Positions 43,129-55,092 of a stretch of 64,000 bases of DNA are shown here, piece after piece; the first letter of the stretch is position 1, and each line of letters begins with the position of its first letter. A program made the translations under genes and the position numbers. The notes beneath the pieces are model-generated. The model made no database searches. It was not told the origin of the DNA and worked only from the letters and a program-made list of their open reading frames with translations. Origin of the DNA: JABRWC01 sp039961675 (GTDB lineage Bacteria > Planctomycetota > Phycisphaerae > UBA1845 > Fen-1342); contig JABRWC010000043.1 of NCBI GenBank assembly GCA_039961675.1, forward strand, positions 7,699-71,698. Reading direction: 5' to 3'.

Positions 43129-43488
43129 TCAGCCCTGCACGAGCACCTTGAAGCCGCCCCAGGACATGCGCTTACAATCGAAGGGCATCTTCTTCGGGTC
43201 GCACATGGTCGCCAGGCGCGGATCCTTCATGACCTTGGCGTTGACGCGGTCGCGCTGGGCGCGCGACTTGTAGACGATCCAGGAGAACACGACCGTCTCG
43301 CCCGGCTTGACCTTGATCGTCCGCGGGAACGGCAGCCCGAACTTTACGCCTAAGTCATCGCCCACGCACTCGCGGTATTCCAGCGCACCGTGCTCCTTCC
43401 AGATCTTGGCCGCCTGCTGCGCCAGGCGGCGATACGCCGGGATGTTCTTCTTCGGAACCGGCAGTACGAATCCGTCCACGTAGGCCAT
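43129..43488 (-). CDS. DUF1428 (YbaA-type) protein
   Basis: A 119-aa cytoplasmic protein of the DUF1428 family, alpha/beta dimeric barrel-like proteins of unknown function. Typical segments: MAYVDGFVLPVPKKNIPAYR at the start, then AAKIWKEHGALEYRECVGDD, ETVVFSWIVYKSRAQRD and MPFDCKRMSWGGFKVLV. GAGAGGAA upstream of the ATG at 43488 fixes the start. Single gene, convergent with the S9 peptidase. Confidence 0.92.
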   Translation of the reverse strand: MAYVDGFVLPVPKKNIPAYRRLAQQAAKIWKEHGALEYRECVGDDLGVKFGLPFPRTIKVKPGETVVFSWIVYKSRAQRDRVNAKVMKDPRLATMCDPKKMPFDCKRMSWGGFKVLVQG

Positions 43489-44067
43489 GATGGTTCCTCT
43501 CCGCATGGATGCTCCGGGCGTGCCCGAGCGGACGCGCCCGGTTCGCGCTCACCGCGCCGCGCCCGATTCGGGCGCGATTTCGGCCCGCCGGGGAATGATA
43601 ACGCGGGACGCGAAGCGCGGAGCGAAAAGAGCAACGTGCAAAGAGAAAATGGCAAGGTGCCCGGCGCACAGCGAAAAGTGAGTAGCGGCCGGGTGCCATG
43701 CCAACGGCTTTGCGTCGGCATGCTTCCGACCGCGAGCCTAAGCCGGCACGACGACGCCGACAGTTGATCGAGTTCATTCAATTGGACGCGGACAGGGGTT
43801 CTCCACAGCATGCCGATGCAGACAGCGGAATGGCACCCCGCCTGCGCGGGGGTAACGAATGCTAACCCGTCATTCCCGCCTGCGCGGCGGTGACGAGTGC
43901 GAACCTGTCATTCCCGCGCACCGACCGTCATTCCCGCCAGCGCGAAGCTGACGCACGGAGCAGCCGCTGGCCCGAGCGGGGTCGGCGCGATGGCTTCCTC
44001 ACGCGCGCGGCTCGGTCGGGAGCGGACTCCCGAGTACGCGGCGGTGACTGCGCCCGCGCGTCGCGCA
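43489..44067. other. Intergenic region with repeated GTCATTCCCGC motifs
   Basis: About 580 bp without a gene. GTCATTCCCGC occurs three times in 70 bp (starting near 43869, 43906 and 43927), with related AATGGCACCCCGCCTGCGCG before them. These resemble the short GC-rich repeats scattered in many bacterial genomes. A stretch around 43610-43680 is relatively A/G-rich. Confidence 0.55.
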
Positions 44068-45312
44068 CTACGCGCCGAATTTCGCCAGAATCTCCGCCTT
44101 TTTCAGCCCCAGGATTCCGAGCTTCGCGCCGACTTTCTTGAACGCCGCCAGGCCCGCGTCGAGGTGCTGTCGCTCGTGCGCCGCCGAGAGCTGCGTGCGG
44201 ATGCGGGCTTGCTCTTTCGGCACGACGGGGAAGAAGAACCCCACCACGTAGACGCCTTCGGCGAACAGGTCGCGGGCCATGGTTTGCGCCAGCCGCGCGT
44301 TGTACAGCATGACCGGCACGATCGGGCTGTCGCCCGGCCGCAGGTCGAGGCCGGCCTCCGTCAGGCCCTGCCGCCAGTAGCGCGCGTTGGCCTCCAGCTT
44401 GTCACGCCGCTCGGTGGTCTTGGAGATCAGGTCGAGCACGGCAATCGCCGCCGCCACAATCACCGGCGGCATGGCGTTCGAGAACAGGTAGGGTCGGGCG
44501 CGCTGCCGGCACATCTCGACCAGCTCGCGGCGCCCGCTGACGCAGCCGCCGGACGCGCCGCCGAGCGCCTTGCCCAGCGTGGTGGTGATGATGTCGATCT
44601 TGCCCAGCACGCCGCAGTGCTCGTGCGTGCCTTTGCCGCGCTTGCCGATGAAGCCGGAGGCGTGCGAGTCGTCGACGAAGACCAGCGCGTCGTGCTTCTC
44701 GGCCAGGGCGACGATCTCGTCCAGGCGGGCGATGTCGCCGTCCATGCTGAACACGCCGTCGGTGATGACCATGCGGAAGCGCTTGTCCTGGTGCTCGGTG
44801 AGCTTCTGCTCCAGGTGCTTCATGTCGGAGTGCTTGTAGGTGTCGTGCTGGGCCTTGCAGAGGCGCATGCCGTCCACGATCGAGGCGTGGACAAGCCTGT
44901 CGGCGATCATCACGTCGCGTTCGTCGAGCAGGGCCTCGAAGACGCCGGCGTTGGCGTCCATGCACGACGGAAACAGGACCGTGTCCTCGGTCTCGAGGAA
45001 GGCGGTCAGCTTGTGCTCCAGCTCGCGATGGATGTCCTGCGTGCCGCAGATGAAGCGCACGCTGGACATGCCGTAGCCGCGCGTTTCGAGGCCGGCGTGT
45101 GCGGCGCGGATCACCTCCGGGTGCGACGAGAGGCCGAGATAGTTGTTGGCGCACAAGTTGACCACGCGCCGCGGCGGCGCGCCCGAGGGGAACTCGACCT
45201 CCACTTCCGCGGCCTGCGCCGAGTGAATGAAACGCTCCTCCTTGAACAGGCCGGCGTCGCGCGTCTGGGCGAGCGTCGCCTGGTAGTGGTCCCTGGCTGC
45301 GGTGCTGTACAT
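44068..45312 (-). CDS. kbl: Glycine C-acetyltransferase-like alpha-oxoamine synthase
   Basis: A 414-aa PLP enzyme of the alpha-oxoamine synthase family, very close to Kbl (2-amino-3-ketobutyrate CoA ligase). Matching segments are AGLFKEERFIHSAQAAEVEV, NLCANNYLGLSSHPEVI, GMSSVRFICGTQDIHRELE, ITDGVFSMDGDIA, VFVDDSHASGFIGKRGKGT and the PLP-Lys segment TTTLGKALGGASGG. Kbl converts aminoketobutyrate and CoA to glycine and acetyl-CoA, usually next to threonine dehydrogenase, which is absent here. GGGGGAG supports the start at 45312. The adjacent ACP gene raises an alternative role in acyl-amino-acid condensation. Confidence 0.9.
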   Translation of the reverse strand: MYSTAARDHYQATLAQTRDAGLFKEERFIHSAQAAEVEVEFPSGAPPRRVVNLCANNYLGLSSHPEVIRAAHAGLETRGYGMSSVRFICGTQDIHRELEHKLTAFLETEDTVLFPSCMDANAGVFEALLDERDVMIADRLVHASIVDGMRLCKAQHDTYKHSDMKHLEQKLTEHQDKRFRMVITDGVFSMDGDIARLDEIVALAEKHDALVFVDDSHASGFIGKRGKGTHEHCGVLGKIDIITTTLGKALGGASGGCVSGRRELVEMCRQRARPYLFSNAMPPVIVAAAIAVLDLISKTTERRDKLEANARYWRQGLTEAGLDLRPGDSPIVPVMLYNARLAQTMARDLFAEGVYVVGFFFPVVPKEQARIRTQLSAAHERQHLDAGLAAFKKVGAKLGILGLKKAEILAKFGA

Positions 45313-45406
45313 TCTTGAAACTCCCCCGCCGGCGACGCCGCGACGGCGCGCCGGACTCGATGCAGTCATGGCGGGCGGCGCCGGCGATCGCGGCCGGCGC
45401 GGCGTG

Positions 45407-45661
45407 CTATTTCACTCCCATTTCGCGCAGCAGCGCCATGATTTTGCTGACGCTGTCGAACGCCTCCGGCGTGGCCTTGGCGTCGGGAATCTGGAGGTTG
45501 CACTTTTTTTCGAGGAACACCTTGAGCGAAACCATCGAGAAGGAATCGACGAGTCCGCTGCTGATGAGCGGCGTGTCGTAGTCGATCGGGCGCTCGTCGC
45601 CCTCCTCGATGTACTCGTTCTTGACGTACTCCAGGATCGTCTGTTTGAGGTCATCGGGCAT
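45407..45661 (-). CDS. Acyl carrier protein
   Basis: An 84-aa acidic helical protein with the phosphopantetheine attachment motif LVDSFSMVSLKVFLEKK (Ser in DSFS). It begins MPDDLKQTILEYVKNEYIEE. It is a dedicated ACP rather than the fatty-acid-synthesis AcpP, which usually has DSL and sits beside fab genes. It lies between the Kbl-like gene and the acyl-CoA synthetase gene on the same strand, with gaps of 94 and 77 bp. It probably carries the acyl or amino-acyl group used by one of the neighbouring condensing enzymes (inference). Confidence 0.9.
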   Translation of the reverse strand: MPDDLKQTILEYVKNEYIEEGDERPIDYDTPLISSGLVDSFSMVSLKVFLEKKCNLQIPDAKATPEAFDSVSKIMALLREMGVK

Positions 45662-45738
45662 GCGGGCGTCTCCTTTGCGTATGCCGCGTGATGCGATCGA
45701 TCGGTTCTCTCGCGTGCCGCGCGCGGGCGGCCGCGCCG

Positions 45739-47475
<1,737 letters not shown>

Positions 47476-47773
47476 GCGGACTCTCCCGGAGCAGCGGCGA
47501 CGCCGGCCGGAAGGGGAGCGCGCGGGCCGCCGGCGCGCCGTTTCCAACGAAGCCAGAGTTCGGTTGGTCCCCCTTCCATGTCCGGGCGGGCCGGCGGGCG
47601 GACCGCGAACTCACGCGGCCCATCGGCCACGCGCCGGACAGGTCTACGCAGCGACGGCCGCGCGCCGCATGGGGCGCGGCAAGAGAGCGTTCACGCGGAA
47701 TGGGCCCGGCTGCGGCGGAACCCCCCGGGGCGACCGTGGTGCGGTGCGATTCGCCTGCGGGCGAGCGGGCCGG

Positions 47774-48973
<1,200 letters not shown>

Positions 48974-49208
48974 GACAAGTCTCCGGCCCGTGATGCGGCT
49001 GAGCCATCGTACCGCGGCGGTCGGCGGGCGCGAATCACCGCGATCAACACGCGACGCACTGCGGGCGCGCTTCGGGGAGTCACGGAGGGCGGCGTTCTTT
49101 CGCCCCGTGCGGGGATGGTCGTTCGGGACACGCACATTTTCACGGCTCACGCCGTGGGCTAAGTCTTGTCGCCGCTCCGCGGCTGGTTCCCGAGCTCCGG
49201 CACGGGCG

Positions 49209-50714
49209 TCACGGTTGGATGGGCGCGCTGCTTGGGTGCGAGCTGGAAACGTCCGGTCGCGGCGGCAGGATGATCACCTGCACGAACACGGGCGGAGCGC
49301 CAGCGCCGAATGCGAGTGTGAATCCCAGCGACTCTTGTGGCGTCGATTCGTCCGGACGGGTCGAAATCGACTCGGTCGGACGAAACAAGGGCGACGCGAC
49401 TGCACGGGACGAGGCTGCGTCCTCGTCGGCGTCTTCGCGCGCCCCGCGAGCGCCGTCCGAGAGCCGGCCGCGCGCCGGCGCCGCGTCGGGGCGGGTCTTG
49501 CGCGCGCCGGCGCCGGTCGCCTGGTCCTGCTCTGTCGTTTCCGCGCCTCGAACAGCGCCGGTTCGAGCCGGCTCGTTTCTCTCCAGGTTTGCGACGGGCG
49601 CCGGGGTGACCGCGGGAGGCGCCGCCGGCGGCGCGGGCAACGGGGGCTGCTGCGAGAACAGTCCCTGCACGGCCGTTGCGTCCGATTGGCGGTAGTACGC
49701 GGCAATCTGCACGCGCTGTGGGGACTGCTGTTCGAGCGTCGCCAGCAGCCGCGGCAGTGCCGACTGCGGCACCTGAAACGTGGACGAATTGTATTCCCGG
49801 GCGGCGCGGGCCTCGACAATCGGAATCGGGCCGGCTTCCTCCGTGCGCGGGGTGGGAGCGCGGGCCGGAGTTCCCGAGACCTTGTCGGCGAGCTGCCGCT
49901 CACGTCCGAGCGCGACCGTAGGGCCCTGCGCCAGTCGGGCGGATTCGACCGCCGCGATCGCCGCGTCGTACTCCGCGCGAGAACGGGGTTCGACCGTCAC
50001 CGTGACGCTCGGCGTACGGAGCGCGATCTCCGCGAAGGCGAGCATCGTGGTCTGGGAGGCGACCCTGCCGCCGACGTATCCGGGCGAGTCTTCCGGCTTG
50101 ACGTCGGACGCGTCCTCACTGGTGCTGCGCGGTTCCGGTAGCCCGGCCACAAACGTATCGCGGCCGCGCTCGCCAAGCTCCGCGTCCGCGGCCGGCGAAT
50201 CGCCGCTCAAAGGCGCCTCTGCTGGCTCGGCGCCGACGTAGCCCAGCGCCCGTAGACGCCCCACGCTCTCATCGCGGGTCGCGCCGGGAGCAATTGCTTC
50301 CGACTTGCCCTGCGGCAGCGGCGAACGGAGCGAGACGGCCGGCGGCGCGGAAAGGCTGGCCACCGGCGGCGTCGCGGTCCACCAGCCCACGAAAACCCCG
50401 ATCGCGATGAGCGCCGCGGCGGTCGAGACGCGTGTCGCCGCACGAAGGCTGCGCAGCAGGAGCGCCCGTTGCGCGGAACGGGCGGGGGACGCGGCGGCTG
50501 CTGCGACAACCGCGTCGGCGAATCCCGGCGGAGCGGCCGCGTGCGGCAATTCGCGGACGCCCTCGGACACAGCCCGCAACTCGGCAAGCAGGCTGCGGGC
50601 CGGCGCGGATTCGGCCAGCCAGAGCTCGATCTCGGCGGCGCGCCGCGGATCGAGCTCGCCGTCGAGGTAGGCTGAGAGCTCGGCTCGTCGTCGCTCGTCG
50701 TCATCCGGCGTCAC
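49209..50714 (-). CDS. Membrane-spanning anti-sigma factor (large)
   Basis: A 501-aa protein overlapping the upstream sigma gene by 14 bp. The N-terminal 60 residues (LSAYLDGELDPRRAAEIELW) look like an anti-sigma domain without the HxxxCxxC zinc motif. One membrane helix (AALIAIGVFVGWW, about 97-112) is followed by a long Pro/Ala/Arg-rich extracytoplasmic region. A small folded segment lies near 330 (YNSSTFQVPQSALPRLLATL). GGAGAA precedes GTG 50714. It probably holds the partner sigma factor at the membrane and senses an envelope signal. The signal is unknown. Confidence 0.8.
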   Translation of the reverse strand: MTPDDDERRRAELSAYLDGELDPRRAAEIELWLAESAPARSLLAELRAVSEGVRELPHAAAPPGFADAVVAAAAASPARSAQRALLLRSLRAATRVSTAAALIAIGVFVGWWTATPPVASLSAPPAVSLRSPLPQGKSEAIAPGATRDESVGRLRALGYVGAEPAEAPLSGDSPAADAELGERGRDTFVAGLPEPRSTSEDASDVKPEDSPGYVGGRVASQTTMLAFAEIALRTPSVTVTVEPRSRAEYDAAIAAVESARLAQGPTVALGRERQLADKVSGTPARAPTPRTEEAGPIPIVEARAAREYNSSTFQVPQSALPRLLATLEQQSPQRVQIAAYYRQSDATAVQGLFSQQPPLPAPPAAPPAVTPAPVANLERNEPARTGAVRGAETTEQDQATGAGARKTRPDAAPARGRLSDGARGAREDADEDAASSRAVASPLFRPTESISTRPDESTPQESLGFTLAFGAGAPPVFVQVIILPPRPDVSSSHPSSAPIQP

Positions 50715-51303
50715 GGCAGCGGTTCTCCACTTCGAGTGCCCTGCGCAGCAGCATTCGGCCGCGATGGATGCGGCTTTTCACGGTGCCGACCGGCACGTCA
50801 AGAATCTCGGCGATCGTGGCGTAGTCCAGCTCTTCCACGTCCTTGAGAACGACGGCGGCGCGAAACTCCTCGTCCAGCTCTGCAAGGGCGCGTTCCAGCC
50901 GCCGATGCATTTCGTCGCGTTCCGTGATGCGCGCCGGGTCGGTTTCGAGGGCGCTTCGTGGCTGCGGCGGCCCGGCGTCGGCGCCTTCCATGCGGCTGAG
51001 CGAAAGCGTGGGGCGGCGCTCGCGCCGGCGGTGCGAGATCGCCAGGTTCATCGCGATGCGGAAAAGCCACGTATAGAACCCGGCGCGGCCTTCGAAGCGC
51101 GGCAGACTCTGAAGCGCCTTGACGAAGGTGGATTGCGTCAGGTCCAGCGCGTCATCCGGATCTCGGCACATGCGACACATCACGTTGTACAGCCGGTCCT
51201 GGTAGCGGAGCACGAGCGCGGTTACAGCCGCGGCGTCGTGGCGCTTGGCGCGCGCCACGAGCACGGCGTCCTCGGACAGCGGCATGGTTGCGGCGCGCTG
51301 CAC
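50701..51303 (-). CDS. ECF RNA polymerase sigma factor (RpoE-like)
   Basis: A 200-aa extracytoplasmic-function sigma factor. Region 2: RYQDRLYNVMCRMCRDPDDA, DLTQSTFVKALQSLPRFEG and FYTWLFRIAMNLAISHRRR. Region 4: LDEEFRAAVVLKDVEELDYA and VPVGTVKSRIHRGRMLLRR. GGAG about 5 bases before GTG 51303 favours that start; the in-frame ATG at 51285 lacks a ribosome-binding site. Translationally coupled to the downstream anti-sigma gene (14-bp overlap). Confidence 0.93.
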   Translation of the reverse strand: MQRAATMPLSEDAVLVARAKRHDAAAVTALVLRYQDRLYNVMCRMCRDPDDALDLTQSTFVKALQSLPRFEGRAGFYTWLFRIAMNLAISHRRRERRPTLSLSRMEGADAGPPQPRSALETDPARITERDEMHRRLERALAELDEEFRAAVVLKDVEELDYATIAEILDVPVGTVKSRIHRGRMLLRRALEVENRCRDAG

Positions 51304-51442
51304 GTTCGCTCCGGCCGATTATTTGGACGCAGGAGCCGACGGCGGGTTCCCACCCATGCGCAGGCCACAGGCGGGACGCCTGTGCCACCGCGCCTGTGCC
51401 ACTGGCCTGCGCCACCGGCGGCACGCGATCCCGACAGCCCGC

Positions 51443-52279
51443 TCAGATGAGCGAGCGGAAACCGTACCAGGCTTCGTACAGCGGGTTGATCACGAGGTTC
51501 AGGAAGAAGTCCAGCACCAGGATCGCGATGAAGCTGGCCACGAACGCGGCGGTGCACGCCTGCCCGACGCCCTCGGCGCCCGCTCGGCAGTGGAAGCCCT
51601 TGTAACAACTGATAAGCCCGATCGTGCCGCCGAAGAACAGGGCCTTGATCATGCCGGTGCCGAGGTCCCAGTACTCGACGATCTCGCTGGTGTGCCGCCA
51701 GTACGGCTCGGACTCGCCGCCGAAGTGCAGCGCGTAGACGCCCCAGGCGCCGAGCGCGCCCGCCAGGTTCGCATAGCACGTCAGCAGCGGCGCCAGCAGG
51801 ACGCAGGCCAGGAAGCGCGGCGTCACGAGGTAATTGACCGGATCGCAGCCCATCGACCGCAACGCGAGAAGCTGCTCGGTGACGTTCATCGTTCCCAGCT
51901 CGGCGGTCAGCGCGCCGCCCACGCGCCCCGCCAGCATCACGCCCGCGAGCACCGGACCGAGCTCTGCGGCGACCGAGATGTTCACAATCGCACCGAGACG
52001 CTCCGACATGCCGGCGGCATCGAACTGCGGCCAGCCCTGCACGATGAGCACCATGCCGACGAACATGCCGGTGAGCACCACGACGGGTACGCTGAGCGTG
52101 CCGATCGCGTAGCACTGCGGAAGCAGCCGACGCCAGCCGCGGGGCGTGATGAGCGTGGCCGGAACGTGCGTGACCGCGTAGGCCGCGAACATCCAGAAAC
52201 GGCCGAAGGCGTCGATTTTCTCGATGGTCGCCGCGCCGAGCGAATCCAGCCCGTCGGCGATGGACGAAGTACGCGCCAT
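51443..52279 (-). CDS. MlaE/YrbE-type ABC transporter permease
   Basis: A 278-aa membrane protein of the MlaE family, permease of the ABC system that moves phospholipids between inner and outer membranes. Segments: IGTLSVPVVVLTGMFVGMVL, AAELGPVLAGVMLAGRVGGA, LTAELGTMNVTEQLLALRSM, CDPVNYLVTPRFLACVLLAP and a C-terminal FFLNLVINPLYEAW. The partner ATPase (MlaF) and MCE protein (MlaD) are not in this window on either side, so the gene may be separated from its partners. Confidence 0.93.
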   Translation of the reverse strand: MARTSSIADGLDSLGAATIEKIDAFGRFWMFAAYAVTHVPATLITPRGWRRLLPQCYAIGTLSVPVVVLTGMFVGMVLIVQGWPQFDAAGMSERLGAIVNISVAAELGPVLAGVMLAGRVGGALTAELGTMNVTEQLLALRSMGCDPVNYLVTPRFLACVLLAPLLTCYANLAGALGAWGVYALHFGGESEPYWRHTSEIVEYWDLGTGMIKALFFGGTIGLISCYKGFHCRAGAEGVGQACTAAFVASFIAILVLDFFLNLVINPLYEAWYGFRSLI

Positions 52280-52447
52280 GAAACCGTCCGCATGTCGAGC
52301 GTGCGGACCCGGCTGCGTCCGAGTCCGTGAATCCCGCGGTAGGTTATCGAAACCCGCCTCCGATTTCGATATACTCCCGGTGAAAGATCGCGCCGGACTC
52401 GGACGTCCGGGCTCGGCCGCATAGCAAGTTCATGGACGGGCTTGTCG

Positions 52448-54943
52448 ATGGCGCGCCCTGAAACGCGCAGTGCCGCGCTTCAACTAGTGTTCACGACCGT
52501 CGGCGCGTTGGTGTGCCTGTTCGCCTGGGTCGCGATTCTGACCTTCGATACGGCCGATTGGCCGTCGCATTCCGCCTGGCCGCAGCAGACCTCGCCCCGG
52601 AACTGGTGCGGGCCGCTCGGCGCGTGGATCGCCTACCAGCTCTTCTACAACTTCGGCGTCGGCACCTACGCGCTCGTGCTCATGGCCAGCGCCGCATTCT
52701 GGGCCTCGGCTCGGCGCGTGCAGCTTCCCGATTTCTGGCTGCGGTCGATTGGCACAGCGCTGGTCGTGTGCGCGAGCGGCTGCCTGGCGACGCTGCTGCT
52801 GCCGTCGTCCACGAGATTCCTCGTCTCCGGCCCGGGGGGGCTGCTCGGGGCCGCAGGAACGACGCTGCTGCTCGAAAACCTCGACCGTGCCGGGTCGCTC
52901 ATCACCCTGGCCAGCGCGCTGCTCGTCGGCTTGCTTCTCTCGGCGGACCAGACCGTGTTGCGCTTGCTGCGGTGGCTGGGCAACCTGGGACGTAGCTCGA
53001 CGCCAGTCCTGGCCCGCGCGGGCAGCGCAGTCCTGGCCGGCGCCGGCGCGGCCGTTTCCGCGGGCGTGTCCGGGCTGACGAGCCGGGCCGGTCGCGGAGA
53101 GGAAGTCGACGGCGCGCGTTCCGGGTCGAGCCGTTTGCGCCCCGCGTTGCGGCTGGCCCGCCCGACGGACGACGACGAACCCGCGGAGGGCCTCAGCCGC
53201 AAGCTCGCGGTTACGACGGACGATGCGCCGGTCCCGCCGCCGATCGCGCTCCGTCCGCTTCGGCCTGAAGAGGTCGCGCCGTCCGCCTCCGTGTCCGCCG
53301 TAGCGGCAACCGCGCCGGACGCGCCGCCGGCGGGGCGCATCAACGGCGCGCCCGCGGCTCGGGCGGCGATCCGCGTGACCGCGGTTGAGGACAAGACAGT
53401 GCGCCCGGCTCCAGCCCCCCCGCAGCGGACGCGCGTGGGCGACTACGAGCTGCCGAGCATTCAGCTTCTGGACGACGCCGAGCCGGTGGACAAGGCGGCG
53501 ATCGAGAGCCTGTGCCGCGAGAAGGCGTACATCCTCGAGCAGACGCTCAACGAGTTCCGGCTTGAGGTGCAGGTGGTCGCGATCGAGACTGGCCCGGTGA
53601 TCACAGTGTTCGAGCTGAAGCTCTCGCCGGGGATCAAGGTCAGCCAGATCATGTCGCTGACCAACGACATGGCGCGGGCGCTGCGGGCGCCGGCGGTGCG
53701 CGTGGTGGCGCCGCTTCCCGGCAAGAACACGATCGGCATCGAGGTGCCGAACATCGACAAGGAGAAGGTGCGGATCAAGGAGCTGATCCGCGAGGCCCCG
53801 GCGCGCGTAGCGGGGTTCGCGATTCCGCTGCACCTGGGCAAGGACGCCTCGGGCGCGCCGCTGATCGCCGACCTGACGACCATGCCGCACCTGCTGATCG
53901 CCGGCACGACCGGCAGCGGCAAGAGCGTGTGCGTGGGCAGCATCATCATGAGCATCCTCATGACGCGCACGCCGGAGGAAGTGAACCTGATCCTGGTCGA
54001 CCCCAAGGTGGTCGAGCTGGCGATGTTCAAGGACGTGCCGCACCTGATCTGCCCGATCGTGACGGAAATGCCCAAGGCCGAGGGCATACTCGACTGGGCC
54101 GCGACCAAGATGGACGAGCGCTACGAGCTGCTGGCCGAGGCGGGCGTGAAGGACATCCGCGGCTACAACAAGCTCGGTGAAGCGGGGCTGCGCGAGCGGA
54201 TGAACATCGCCTCAGACGACGAGTTCGCGCGCATCCCGGTGCACCTGCCGTACGTCGTCATCGTCATCGACGAACTGGCGGACCTGATGATGACCAGCGC
54301 CAAGGAGGTCGAGTTCTACCTCTGCCGCCTGGCGCAGAAGAGCCGCGCCGTCGGCATCCACCTGATCGTCAGCACGCAGCGTCCGCAGGCCAACGTCGTC
54401 ACCGGGCTGATCAAGAGCAACCTCCCGTGCCGCATCGCGTTCCGCGTCGCCTCGCGGCTGGACAGCCGCATCGTGCTGGACCAGAACGGGGGGGAGGTGC
54501 TCATGGGTCAGGGCGACATGCTGTTTCTGCCGCCGGGAAGCAGCAAGCTCGTCCGCGCGCAGGGCACGTTCATTTCCGACGAGGAACTGCGCGCCGTCGT
54601 GAAGCACGTGCGCTCGCAGGCCGAGCCGAACTACCATCCCGAGCTGATTCGCATGCCGTCCGCCGAGAGCGCCAGTGCCGAGGAGCGCGACGAACTGTTC
54701 GACCAGGCCGTCGACGTCATGATCGAGAGCGGCCGCGGCTCGGTCAGCCTGCTTCAACGCCGTTTGAATGTGGGCTACGGCCGCGCCTCGCGGCTGATCG
54801 ACCAGATGTACGCCGCCGGCATCGTCGGCGATTACAAGGGCAGCCAGGCGCGCGAGGTGGTGATCACCAAAGAAGAGTGGCAGCAGATCAAGGCCCAGCG
54901 CGACGCGGCCGAGTCCGGCCAGCAGACCGAAATGTTCTCGTAG
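52448..54943 (+). CDS. ftsK: FtsK/SpoIIIE DNA translocase
   Basis: An 831-aa septal DNA pump. Four to five N-terminal membrane helices (1-170), a Pro/Ala-rich linker (about 200-330) and the FtsK motor follow in order: alpha domain from YELPSIQLLDDAEPVDKAAI, Walker A GTTGSGKS (about 486), LILVDPKVVELAMF and VVIVIDELADLMM. The C-terminal winged-helix gamma domain (DELFDQAVDVMIESGRGS..LQRRLNVGYGRASRLIDQM) would read KOPS-type sites. Planctomycetes usually lack FtsZ but keep FtsK. ATG 52448 is used; TTG 52442 is an in-frame alternative. Confidence 0.95.
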   Translation: MARPETRSAALQLVFTTVGALVCLFAWVAILTFDTADWPSHSAWPQQTSPRNWCGPLGAWIAYQLFYNFGVGTYALVLMASAAFWASARRVQLPDFWLRSIGTALVVCASGCLATLLLPSSTRFLVSGPGGLLGAAGTTLLLENLDRAGSLITLASALLVGLLLSADQTVLRLLRWLGNLGRSSTPVLARAGSAVLAGAGAAVSAGVSGLTSRAGRGEEVDGARSGSSRLRPALRLARPTDDDEPAEGLSRKLAVTTDDAPVPPPIALRPLRPEEVAPSASVSAVAATAPDAPPAGRINGAPAARAAIRVTAVEDKTVRPAPAPPQRTRVGDYELPSIQLLDDAEPVDKAAIESLCREKAYILEQTLNEFRLEVQVVAIETGPVITVFELKLSPGIKVSQIMSLTNDMARALRAPAVRVVAPLPGKNTIGIEVPNIDKEKVRIKELIREAPARVAGFAIPLHLGKDASGAPLIADLTTMPHLLIAGTTGSGKSVCVGSIIMSILMTRTPEEVNLILVDPKVVELAMFKDVPHLICPIVTEMPKAEGILDWAATKMDERYELLAEAGVKDIRGYNKLGEAGLRERMNIASDDEFARIPVHLPYVVIVIDELADLMMTSAKEVEFYLCRLAQKSRAVGIHLIVSTQRPQANVVTGLIKSNLPCRIAFRVASRLDSRIVLDQNGGEVLMGQGDMLFLPPGSSKLVRAQGTFISDEELRAVVKHVRSQAEPNYHPELIRMPSAESASAEERDELFDQAVDVMIESGRGSVSLLQRRLNVGYGRASRLIDQMYAAGIVGDYKGSQAREVVITKEEWQQIKAQRDAAESGQQTEMFS

Positions 54944-54955
54944 CACCGCGCTCGC

Positions 54956-54985
54956 ATCCGAACCCCGCACGGGAGTGCCGGGGCA
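54956..54985 (+). repeat. Dispersed repeat family B copy
   Basis: ATCCGAACCCCGCACGGGAG continues with TGCCGGGGCAT. CCCCG and CGGGG form an inverted repeat. It lies 12 bp downstream of ftsK; the close copy is at 56947-56974. Confidence 0.65.
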
Positions 54986-55092
54986 TGCGCCTTGTTATTC
55001 CCGCCGCTGCCTGGATTGGACGCGCCGAGCGGCGATCGAGCGCTCGCCCGCCGGTTGCTCGCGCCCTGCGGCGTCGTGATAATCCCCACGCC

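Noticed and set aside
44068..45312. Serine palmitoyltransferase as the firm assignment
   Set aside because: The sequence is closest in its segments to glycine C-acetyltransferase (Kbl); the lipid role is kept only as a context-based hypothesis.
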